Source: Haliclystus octoradiatus
Lineage: Eukaryota; Cnidaria; Staurozoa; Stauromedusae; Haliclystidae
Length of the DNA: 64,000 nucleotides
Direction: 5' to 3'
NCBI GenBank assembly: GCA_916610825.1
Contig: OU744454.1
Location: 9,674,922 to 9,738,921 of the forward strand
Position numbers and translations under genes: made by a program. Below, piece after piece: positions 52,101-59,205 of this stretch; the stretch's first letter is position 1, and each line of letters begins with the position of its first letter. The notes under the pieces are model-generated. The model searched no databases. It worked only from the letters and a program-made list of their open reading frames with translations, and had not been told where the DNA came from.

Positions 52101-54206
52101 CATAAAGGATTAATTTAGTTCAGTTTGTTTGTACTTCAATTGTTTCATTACAGCTGTCAGTGTAATGGCCATTCTCTATTTTGTAATAAGAATAATGGAA
52201 CTGGTTGCCAATGCCAACATAACACAATCAATGATCCGGAATGTGCCGCTACGAATTGTTGGGAGAAACAGGTTGGTACCTAACTACATACGTACCTTCA
52301 GAAAGATAAGTTTGATTAGGTTCCATCTCCCTGCCACAGCAAAACATAATATTAACCCATAAACAGAAACATTAAAAAATCATCCAAGGGCAATGAGTTC
52401 CTATTTTATCAAGCTGACACGATACTTCTCGGATAATTTGCGGGTTTCTGACTATTTTGGGCATTGTAAAAATCTAGTAAAATTTCTTTTTCCCATTCAA
52501 ATTCATTGAAATTTATCGATATATTATAGATGTCAGACTATTTTGAAATAGTTGAATTCTGATGTCTGATTCAAGACCAATTGAGCGTGTGGAGTGTGTA
52601 GCCTGTAGGGGCCTGTCTTCTATGTCTATGTTGTGAAACAGCCCTGTACCACGAATCATCATTATGAAGATGATAGGTCTGACATGAAACGATCGGATTT
52701 TCAATAATCATCATTTCCATTATCTCTTCTGACACATGTACCTGTACACAACCTTTGATTGAACAATATCACTTTGTAATCATATCGCATTCTCTGAACT
52801 AGAATTATACAGAAACCTATATATGTTGATGCAAAAGCCTAGCTAGCTAGTTGTCCACTTCACCGAATACTCAGTTTATCCTGATGTATCTACTAATAAT
52901 CCTGATTCATCATTGAAATGGGCAACGAGCCAAATAGGCTTGTGCATCAACATAAGTTCAACATCATTCTAGTTCGGAGAATGCGTTATGATTGCAAAAA
53001 TTATAATGTGCAATCCAAAGGATGATTGTACATGTAAAATATCAGAGAATGTAAAATATTCAATTGTGTCGCTCACTCAACATCCATGATCTGCTCCCCT
53101 TCTAAATATCTTAATTTAGATACTGAGCTTATTATTGGTGTTAATTTCCTTTTCAGTGTTCAAAATGTGACCATACCCTCGGTTACATTGGCAATCCAGC
53201 TAATGGCAGACAATGTTACAAGAAGATGAGCCAGATGGGCCAAATTGATTTATCATCTCCCTCTGCTGATCATTTGAACCTAGGCCAATCTGTCTTCTTC
53301 TCCATCCCTCCTAAATATACTAACGTTCATATCCAATTGATCGTTGATGTCTACAGTGGTTCAATGGATGTTTTCATATCAATCAGTGAATCGTCATTTG
53401 TCGTTACTACTGACTCAATTACTGGTTATGAAAGTTTGAGTATTTCTACATCTAACCGTGTATCACGTAGTGTGCCTAGCTATGTGCCATCCATCCAAGC
53501 CAACACAGACCATATCTCAACATTCGTTACTTACTCCGGTGGTGTCTTACACGTCATTGGTGTTCAACGTCGTTTAATTATTACCATTCCTGATGATCGA
53601 TTAGATTTTGGTATTGAAAAGTTGTTCATTGCATTTACAGCAACAGGATTGTCAGCAACCAACGTATCTCATGGGATCGCTGCATTTAGACAAGAGAATG
53701 CTCAGATTGATCTGTTCGTTTTCTTCTCTGTCTTCTTGTCAATTTTCTTTCTGATTTTATCCAACTTTGTTATTGGCTGGAAAATCAAACAGATTTACCA
53801 CAGACGCCGTCGTGCACACATCCAGCAAGTCGAAATGGAAACAATGGCTAGCAGACCCTACTCTTCTTATACGCTGCTTTGTGAAAAAAGTGAAGCTCTT
53901 GAACAGCATTTAATGGCACGACATAATGCCCTCACATCTCGGATTAGCAAGCATAACCCATCAGCTATCAAGGGACACCCTGATGTTATCTATCCACTTG
54001 CAGTTCAGCAGACAGAAGATGAAAGGGCAGCTGTCGTTTCAGTAATGGTACAGTTGCCTGGTAACGAATTATCTGACTTTAATCTATCTCTGGGTTCTTG
54101 TTTATCGATATGTAACGCACAGCATTTAATCCACCCACTCACTCAACACAACGGAGATGTATCAAAGCTAAAATCTAGACACAGTTACGTCAGTATGACT
54201 GCGTAA
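17031..54206 (+). CDS. MEGF8: MEGF8 (multiple EGF-like domains protein 8), complete, 33 exons
   Basis: Exons: 17031-17223, 19727-19890, 21931-22143, 25440-25620, 25858-25949, 27413-27626, 29879-30065, 31285-31427, 32173-32490, 32641-33209, 33805-34002, 34963-35178, 35864-35967, 36652-36780, 37592-37708, 37961-38029, 38846-39004, 39200-39354, 40542-40752, 41006-41609, 42701-43009, 43740-43838, 44905-45079, 45344-45501, 46285-46435, 47079-47852, 48242-48490, 49229-49472, 49967-50150, 50738-50890, 51541-51674, 52154-52271, 53157-54206. All introns are GT-AG and all phases agree; the total is 2677 aa, close to vertebrate MEGF8. Domain order is signal peptide, CUB, EGF, six Kelch, PSI cluster, EGF-Ca, laminin-EGF, second CUB, EGF, six Kelch, PSI, EGF/laminin-EGF, TM and tail. 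The doubled CUB and Kelch sets and the lack of a C-type lectin domain separate it from attractin. In vertebrates MEGF8 binds MOSMO and MGRN1 and promotes Smoothened ubiquitination, restraining Hedgehog signalling. Confidence 0.95.
22340..24275. mobile_element. MEGF8: Nested inverted-repeat elements in MEGF8 intron 3
   Basis: The inner element, about 22420-24190, is bounded by inverted ends GGCAGGTCCACTTAAAATTT (left) and AATTTTAGTGGACCTGCC (right), flanked by TA. It sits inside an outer palindromic sequence with GTTCATGAACTGTTAATGAA-type motifs on the left (22365-22418) and their reverse complement on the right (24228-24262). I find no recognisable transposase; the 134-aa minus-strand frame at 23444-23848 matches nothing I know. 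Confidence 0.75.
25440..32490 (+). CDS. MEGF8: MEGF8 exons 4-9: EGF end and Kelch repeats 1-6
   Basis: Residues ~191-568. Exon 4 completes an EGF module (KCTCEQGYFGEAC) and begins the first beta-propeller. Six Kelch blades follow, each with a hydrophobic strand ending in a Gly-Gly pair and a later Trp: LWVFGG, LYLFGG, MYIFGG, LIIYGG, FMIVYGG and LILFGG. Several introns cut directly at the Gly-Gly codon (after G|), a regular exon pattern consistent with blade duplication. Exon 9 (32173-32490) carries the sixth blade and the link to the PSI region. Confidence 0.93.
25651..25791 (+). mobile_element. MITE family A, copy 1 (truncated)
   Basis: Shares CACCTGT, CTTGCAATGTCTAA, GTATTTTCTATTGAATC and GTGGTCAATTTATCTACCTC blocks with the copy at 39500-39680. 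It lacks the left terminus and begins about 30 bp past the exon 4 donor of MEGF8. Confidence 0.75.
26565..26930 (-). mobile_element. tRNA-derived SINE-like element
   Basis: Read on the minus strand from about 26930, it begins GGGGTGATTAGCTCAGTTGG, with a Pol III A box and D-arm (AGCTCAGTTGGCAGAGC). A B box/T-arm (GTGGTTCAAATCCCC) follows about 45 bp later. The anticodon and acceptor stems do not pair, so it is not a working tRNA. A non-tRNA body follows to about 26565. It lies in MEGF8 intron 5. Confidence 0.65.
27739..28115. mobile_element. Palindromic MITE-like element
   Basis: The left arm (AGTAAAAGAGAGAGTTGGAA, AACATCTAATTT, AACAATTATTACTGA) reappears inverted on the right (CAGTAATAATTGTTTAC, AAATTAGATGTTAA, AACTCTCTCTTTTGCTACT). 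The whole ~380 bp can fold into a long hairpin. It lies in MEGF8 intron 6. Confidence 0.75.
28749..29489. mobile_element. Non-autonomous Harbinger-type element
   Basis: The ends are imperfect inverted repeats: GCCGGTTTTCCACTTGGTGA on the left and CAAGTGGAAACCGGGC on the right, followed inward by AAATTCGC-rich repeats. Inside is a transposase fragment (28870-29121) resembling the HARBI1/PIF-Harbinger N terminus. At about 740 bp the element is far too short for a full copy. A clean 3-bp target duplication is not visible. Confidence 0.7.
28870..29121 (+). pseudogene. Harbinger transposase N-terminal fragment
   Basis: An 83-residue open segment has FWVRKLFEERKERAEFHLLV followed by KEMKLYDFEYFYRSLR. 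This matches the N-terminal pattern of HARBI1-like nucleases (a W-V motif, EFH, and F-x-Y-F-R spacing). No DDE catalytic domain follows before the right terminal repeat, so it cannot encode an active enzyme. It lies in MEGF8 intron 6. Confidence 0.6.
30856..31125 (+). mobile_element. SINE-like element with tRNA-like head
   Basis: Begins with an A-box-like TGGTAGCTCAGTGGTAGAG. It continues with CCCTTGTGCTTACGGGATC and ends in the GGATTCCAGAAG ... CTTTTGTCGGACCCT block shared with elements at 36402-36588 and 44193-44302. It lies in MEGF8 intron 7. Confidence 0.5.
32641..38029 (+). CDS. MEGF8: MEGF8 exons 10-16: first PSI (plexin-semaphorin-integrin) cluster
   Basis: Residues ~569-1035. Repeated short Cys-rich modules have the PSI signature C..C...C.WC: ITCGWCGSNFKCYS, GTCMWCQSERKCYS, YACGWCPTANSCV, PHCEWDVLLRKCY, AECTWCSDKQLCF and HRCGWCYNS. 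The block in exons 10-11 between modules is less Cys-rich (SYLSPKNIGYPDFFSYL onward) and beta-rich. Small exons 13-16 use phase 2 boundaries throughout, suggesting module-by-module exon duplication. Confidence 0.9.
33406..33530 (+). mobile_element. Degraded tRNA-SINE, family B
   Basis: GCGGCATTTGTGCAGTGGCTAGAG followed by a decayed B box and ATAAGGAAGTGCATTGG aligns loosely with the better copy at 44459-44612. It lies in MEGF8 intron 10. Confidence 0.45.
36402..36588. mobile_element. MITE family C with GGGTCCAACAAAAG ends
   Basis: Starts AGGGTCCAACAAAAG and ends CTTTTGTCGGACTCT, a short terminal inverted repeat. The inner blocks (CTTCTGGAATCC, CTAGCCTTGCGGAATCTAGG) are also partly inverted. 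It lies in MEGF8 intron 13, about 60 bp before exon 14. Related pieces occur at 21840-21885, 31085-31122, 34565-34620 and 44255-44302. Confidence 0.65.
38846..41609 (+). CDS. MEGF8: MEGF8 exons 17-20: Ca-binding EGF, laminin-EGF, second CUB, EGF
   Basis: Residues ~1036-1412. Exon 17 encodes a calcium-binding EGF (DVNECDLGIANC ... GYLGDGKTGC). Exons 18-19 encode an EGF and two laminin-type EGF modules (CGCHGHSTCHTG, CTCNGHGDSSLNLC). Exon 20, 604 bp, holds the second CUB (SCLWVLSTFPNGSS, then HIHVYDGVP) and an EGF (CQSS-type: RGQSSCGFLNGHNQCIC). Confidence 0.9.
39500..39680 (+). mobile_element. MITE family A, copy 2 (full)
   Basis: Runs from CAGTCAAACCTGTTATAACG to CACAGGTCTCACTGTA, with terminal inverted similarity and an internal near-tandem unit (GGTCACCTCTATACAGC / GGCCACCTGTCTATAGT). 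It lies in MEGF8 intron 18. Confidence 0.75.
42701..46435 (+). CDS. MEGF8: MEGF8 exons 21-25: EGF end and Kelch repeats 7-11
   Basis: Residues ~1413-1709. Exon 21 completes an EGF (GYCSCATGFSGPSC) and starts the second propeller. Blades show IYLFGG, SIIIFGG, MYIIGG, AIITYGG and MFVFGG, each followed by a Trp-containing strand (FWSWDI, VWRFDI, TLTWQYL, IYVWDV). The twelfth, degenerate blade (LYIITSFYG) lies at the start of exon 26. Confidence 0.92.
43881..44058 (-). mobile_element. MITE family A, copy 3 (inverted)
   Basis: Starts TACAGTGAAACCTGTATATA and ends AACAGGTTTGACTGTA. It is the reverse complement of the 39500-39680 copy, with scattered substitutions, and lies 43 bp past the exon 22 donor of MEGF8. 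Confidence 0.75.
44459..44612 (+). mobile_element. tRNA-derived SINE, family B
   Basis: A box GGTGTAGTGGCTAGGG, B box GGGTTCAATCC at 44510-44520, and a tail containing GTCAGGAAGGGCATCCGGCT followed by AAACGCACACCAGCTTC. The GGAAGGGCATCCGGC tail resembles 3' ends shared by some LINEs and their SINEs. It lies in MEGF8 intron 22. Confidence 0.75.
45793..45935 (+). mobile_element. tRNA-derived SINE, family B, second copy
   Basis: GGCGGCCTTAGTTTAGTCGTCAGGG, a B box TTGGGTCCAGTCCC, and the tail AGAAAGGGCATCCAACTGTA / CACGCTTCAAATACT parallel the 44459-44612 copy with many substitutions. A further tail fragment lies at about 43346-43380. It lies in MEGF8 intron 24. Confidence 0.65.
46790..46915. 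mobile_element. MITE-like fragment with GGGATATT repeats
   Basis: Three GGGATATT boxes (46804, 46872, 46887) lead to a terminus GAGTTTGACTGTA, which matches the outer end of MITE family A. No matching left terminus is seen, so it may be truncated. It lies in MEGF8 intron 25. Confidence 0.45.
47079..48490 (+). CDS. MEGF8: MEGF8 exons 26-27: Kelch 12 and second PSI cluster
   Basis: Residues ~1710-2050. After the last Kelch strand come PSI-type modules: GCNWCK, PHCNWCPC, CSNCGGTWKCIW, TCSACLASK, and in exon 27 AECGWCAAPG. Exon 26 (774 bp) is the second longest and ends in phase 1. Asn-X-Ser/Thr sites are frequent, as expected for an extracellular protein. Confidence 0.9.
49229..54206 (+). CDS. 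MEGF8: MEGF8 exons 28-33: EGF and laminin-EGF modules, TM, MASRP tail
   Basis: Residues ~2051-2677. EGF and laminin-EGF modules (NECLNGHSNCTELEDC, CGNGECIRPNECLC, CQCNGNSNCAN, CQCNGHSLFCNKNN, CSKCDHTLGYIGNP) lead to a beta-rich juxtamembrane domain in the 1050-bp last exon. The TM helix is about residues 2512-2536 (FVFFSVFLSIFFLILSNFVI), followed by a basic stop-transfer HRRRR. The tail contains METMASRPYSS at about 2556-2566, the counterpart of the MASRPF motif shared by attractin and MEGF8 cytoplasmic tails. The stop codon is at 54204-54206. Confidence 0.93.
52725..53055. mobile_element. Palindromic MITE-like element in the last MEGF8 intron
   Basis: The left arm blocks ACATGTACCTGTACA, CATTCTCTGAACTAGAAT and TATGTTGATGCAAAAGCCTA occur inverted on the right as TAGGCTTGTGCATCAACATA, ATTCTAGTTCGGAGAATG and TGTACATGTAAAA. 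The two halves would form a hairpin of about 150 bp. Confidence 0.75.
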
Positions 54207-54601
54207 CGATGACAACCTTAAATTATCCATATATGGTAAAACATGGAATTTGCGTTCTTGTGAGCGACTGATTATCTCACTGCACTACTTTAAACATGAC
54301 ACATTTTGTAAATATTGTATATTTAAAAATAAGATATTATAAGAACTATTTGGTGGTGCTAAGCACGATGTTTTAAACATACTTTTTAATATCAAAGGGC
54401 ATAGTTTAACATTCCAATGGATTTTAAAGTGCATTTTATATAAATTATTGTATATTGCGATATGTGTGTGCATTTATAGATATATATATATTAGCAATAT
54501 ATTACCAAATGTGATTTATGATCAGAACGAGGGAAGAATTTCTGTTGTTTTTTATGAATTTGAAGTTTGATGTGCTTTCAAATTTTGATAAAAAAAACAG
54601 C

Positions 54602-54607
54602 AATAAA
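54602..54607 (+). terminator. MEGF8: Polyadenylation signal of MEGF8
   Basis: First AATAAA after the MEGF8 stop codon, giving a 3' UTR of roughly 400 bp. Confidence 0.45.
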
Positions 54608-56640
54608 AATCAATCAAATATGCTGGAATTGCTATAATTCAAAAAAAAACTTGCTCGCTACGCACTACTTTTACAAATAACATCTCTGCATTCACATAAC
54701 TAGTTGAAATTTCTGTTTAATCCGAAAAACTCGTCTCGCTCCGCTCGCATTGATAAAGCTGTGTTTCTTGAGTATTTAGCAAGGAAGGACGCTTTGCGGC
54801 CAAAATTTTTGGGAAACTGCTATAATTTTATAAATATAATGTCTATATTAAACCATTAATGTCAATTGGAACTTTCAATCAAATGCAACTGTATAAAATT
54901 GCCTGCGGTTCTCATCGATTTGATCATCAATTTGACTAGTCTCATTTTCGCGATAACTGTTTGTTTTTCTGATAATCTTTGACGAGGCCATTGAAACAGA
55001 TCGGTTTTGAAATTCACGGGATTCACTGCACCGTTTTGTTTGTAAATAACTAATAAGGTCAGTATAGCTTGATTATATGCGATGTATATTGTAAATTGTG
55101 AAGAACGTGAAGACTAAAAAGTTTGAATCATCCAAAGACATACTAAACATACATGCCGACTCTGATAGTGAACTGATAACAAAAGGCATGGCAGATTGGC
55201 AGACTTGAATGAAATCTGAAATCATAGACTTTTATTTTCAAGATTTAGATAGGCATACGCATACAGATAGGCCGCCTTGGGCAAGGCCCACAGGCCATAG
55301 CCCTGTACCAGTAGCAGTGATAAAATTGTGTGGAAGGATCCATAGCCAGTCTGCAAAGCATGGCAGCTGCGCGCTGCGCCCCCGAGATGAATTTTTTTCT
55401 CGTGATTGCCGCCCTTGAAGCTGCAGTTTTCATTGAAAATCGGCAGTTAAAATTGATTTTTCGTCATTTTCTTCGTATTTTTCTGCTGAAATGATGGATT
55501 TTGCCGCCCCTGAAGTCAAATTTGATCAAATTTGATCAGTTGCCGCCCCTGCCCCTAACTTGTTTTGGCGCTGCCACCCCCGAGATCTCGTCGAGATTGC
55601 CATTATTTGCAGACTGGATCCATAGGATACTCTCATAATCCATAGTCCACAATTAAATTTGTGCTTGCATACGGAAAAATCAGTAAAGTAACTTCATTAT
55701 AAGAATGTCACACAGTAATATATGCCCACAAAGTTATAACCTGATAAGTATTTAGTAAAAGAACTGTTCACAGACTGGGTTGACCTGATAGCTTGATTGA
55801 ATTGATCACAATGTATTTATGTATTTATTGATGCAGAGCACAAGCTCTCTGAAATGCTAGCTGGCGATGTCAATGTTCCTTATTCTTATCAGCCCCACCA
55901 CCCCATAGAATTTTGGTCTTTTCATGGAGGCTTTAAGCAGGATTGTCAAGAATAAAATTAATGTTGAATTAAACAAACGCAAAGAAAGAAAGAAACAGCA
56001 CAGAAATTTTCACATCCGTCAGGAAGATCTTTGAACCCCAGAAAGTATTTTTACATTCAATAGTTGTTGTCAAACATGCAGGCCAGTAGGGACAACTCTC
56101 AAGTGAAAAGACTATTTCCCATAACCGCCTTTTGCAGCAAAAAATCACTATCGGCCTAACAGAATGAATCAGAATGAGGCAGAAACAATCTCGTCCAATG
56201 GTGATTGAAAGCACTACTTCCTTGTGCATAAAATAAGTAAACTTGACAAATTTAACAGAGCATAACATAGTGAATAAGAAACAACAATAGGTGCAATCAG
56301 CAAGCAACAACAATGAGGGTAACAATTAACAACCATGTGTAAACGTGACAACGCTACAACTACGTGCCCGGAAGCACAACACACCAGCGAGCGGACAAAA
56401 TCGCAAGACCATAAACTGTAAAAAACTGCAAAAGACAAAAGAGTAGAACAAAGGGTATCACAGAAAAGGAAAAATTTAAAATTTCATGTAAAATAAAATA
56501 CATCATCGATCTTAATAAAAACAGAACCACGATGCTAATAACTAGAGGAACATTCTTGCGACACAGACATCATCTTTGTAAAGCGCGCAGGAGAAACTAT
56601 CGGCTAAAATTTGGGTCTCCAGTATCCTTGGTTGAATTTT
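54608..56640. other. Intergenic, repeat-rich, no supported gene
   Basis: Holds repeat-like stretches rather than exons. A Cys/Pro-type C-rich block at 55370-55600 repeats TGCCGCCC three times and GATCAAATTT twice. Short runs such as TCGCTCCGCTCGCAT occur near 54733. The open frames here lack recognisable domains. Confidence 0.4.
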
Positions 56641-56719
56641 GACTCCGTATTCGCGGATCTGGGCTGGCTGCCGGGGCTGCTTCGCCGACCCTTGCCTGAG
56701 CTCGGGGCTCTAGTAATTT
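56640..56719 (+). other. Possible 5' non-coding exon of the gene at 57257-62143
   Basis: A locally GC-rich stretch ends in a strong donor, ATTT|GTAAGT at 56719/56720, just upstream of the duplicated exon whose first in-frame ATG is 57257. Without transcripts this is a guess. Confidence 0.25.
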
Positions 56720-56811
56720 GTAAGTAGCTTGTGATTTTGAAATTAATGCTATGTTGTTTACATTACATAGATGGATACTAATAAGCTTCCTCTAGTACTG
56801 ACTGCGTTAGT

Positions 56812-59205
56812 GTTTCTAAAACCTATTATTGTTCTCAACTTCAGGGGGAATAAACAATATTCATTTTACTTGAAAAAATATTCACATTTTATCCCGTCGT
56901 TTTCACTTGGGAAATATTGCATGAAAAACTCCAAGAAAGCTCATTGTGTAGGCTTTGTCATCAAGCAAAAGTCTCTCTTTTATGTCTCCCTCACATGGGA
57001 GACATCTCACTTTGAGGCAAATTAGTATCAACTTTAAACGGCAACAAGATGAATGCAAAATAAATCAATAGCATCTAAAATGAACATACACAATAAACAA
57101 ATTTAAAATTAAAGAGAAAGGGAACACCGTTCCCACAAGCAAAAAGAGTAAAGGAACGCTATTCCCACACGTTCCCGCGGGATATCATCACTGCTATACA
57201 GTAATACTTTGTATTGTATATTATTCAAACACATGACAATTTTTTATCTTCAAGGGATGTCAATATGTTCACATGGGTCAGATGATGATTGGCTTACAGC
57301 CACATCAGATCATAAACACACAACAAAGACAAACAGAAAGAGAAAAGCCAACTCACCTAGAAATGGCTTAATTTCACCTCCAAAATATGTTCTCAACTCA
57401 TCATTCACAATTAAAAGTGATAATCTTGTATGCCATACTCCACAAGTTCGAAAACAGGCAAAGATAAAAAGATATTATAAATCAGTCTCTACATTACCAG
57501 ACTCAACTGATATGCCTACAGTTTTTATCAAATGCAAGACAAATCAAACTAAATCTACTGAAACAAGCAAACAAACAGGTGATTAAAATATGCATTATGG
57601 ATTATTGCCCCCATCCGATTAGACCCTTATTGCCCCCATTTGTGTATGTGTCACGTCTGATATTTTTCAAATTGGTTTGATTCTTATTAGACTAAATGAT
57701 GTTACAATTTGATTTTTTCATTTATATAGATATTATTTTATTCTTTAAATGTTTATTATAAATTTGAATGAAATGCTGAAATTAATAAATTAATACATAC
57801 ATAACTGTTAAAAAATGAAACCTTACTTTATTATATACAACCTATTTACAATCACTAAGGCTAGGGTTATATGGACGCACCGAACTCAAATCGAATTAGA
57901 TGCGACACCAAATAGCATTAAATTCGCATTTGGGGTTATGCAGACGAACCAAATTTCGAAGATCTTTAAAAACTTGCCAAAATGTCTCATGCTAGGAAGT
58001 AGTTTTCTTGGAATTATACCGCATGGTTTGAAACCAGAGTGTTTTGTTTGCATTATTATTCACTTTCAGCGATTTTTCCGTTCTATTTTGCCTATCAATA
58101 GTTTGAAACTTGTATGAAGTAGTAATCTCAAAGGTTTGCAATCACTTTTACGGGAAAAAGTTTTTGTTCTAACAAGGCATAGTACTCAGAGCAAGTTAAA
58201 TGCAAATTTCCATTAAAATAACGTAATATGATAATAGCGACCCCAATTCTAGTGCTGATGCATTGTGATTGACTAAAATAAAACGTTTTTAAATGGTTTA
58301 AATCATGATTTTGAAAAACATAGGCTTCCCTAGCCTAGCTCCACAAGGCCCACTATTTCGCTGCGCTCATCTGCCCTATACGAAGCAGCCGCAGCTAAAG
58401 TGAAGTACAGGGGCATGTGGCACAGGTCTACAGCTTCCCTGTCAGCCATCTTTCAGTTATATAAACAAGTCACCATAACAACTTCCCAAAAGCGATATTC
58501 TTTCCATCGCATTGCCATGGAAACATCCTTTCATTGCATTCATGATTTGCACACACCCCGGTTTATTGCCATATAAGGTAGATATAGGTGCTCAGTCACG
58601 GCACCGTGATTCAAATGTATGTATTTCGGCGCGATGATAGCTCGCTCGTATAACGCGGCGATGAATTTAACTCATGGAGAGCTCGCTCGACGCACAAATG
58701 ATTTTTGAGGAATGTTGATGAACCAAATGGTGTTATACGAAGCGCGCTATCATGAGATTTAATTAGAATGAATAAATCAATTAAAAAGACAGTCCAAATG
58801 ATCGCCTTTTGAAATACAGCTTAAAATTGCGTTACAGTTGCCTATAACAATAGCGATAGATCATCTTTGAAACAAATAGGCTGTAGCTCTTTCTTCCAGC
58901 CATCGTTTTTTACAATTAGCTACATAATTGTCACACTTGAAATATTCAACATTTTCATTTTTCACTTGAAGATTTTAGTACTATGCTGGTGAACGGGTAG
59001 CCTATAGCAATCTCAAGTAATGTGGGAACAAGATTTTTATGAATGTTGAACAAAAATATCAACAGAGGTTGAACATAGAAAATGAAAAAAGGATGTGACA
59101 AGCTTAAAATATAATTCTACTTTATTCCCCTGAGTTGTTGCAGTCAATGCTTAGCTTTGTAACAACTTATAGAAATCAAGAGGTGTGATAGGTACAAGAA
59201 CTTCT
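56812..59205 (+). repeat. Tandem duplication unit 1 (~2.4 kb)
   Basis: Matches 59211 onward at a constant offset of 2399 bp. Visible differences are a handful of substitutions (for example 58071-58084 and near 58496 and 58710) and a 5-bp difference near 59129. Each unit includes one coding exon, flanking intron and a hairpin-forming stretch near 58632-58755. Confidence 0.95.

Noticed and set aside
17031-54206. Attractin or attractin-like identity
   Set aside because: Attractin has one CUB, one Kelch propeller and a C-type lectin domain. Here there are two CUB and two Kelch sets and no lectin domain, which is the MEGF8 order.
55209-55433. Opposed short frames in a C-rich stretch
   Set aside because: Low-complexity repeat with TGCCGCCC units; no evidence of a gene.
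56771-57025. 84-aa frame (and its copy at 59185) as a coding exon
   Set aside because: Crosses the left end of the duplicated unit; no known domain and no splice signals joining it in frame to 57255.
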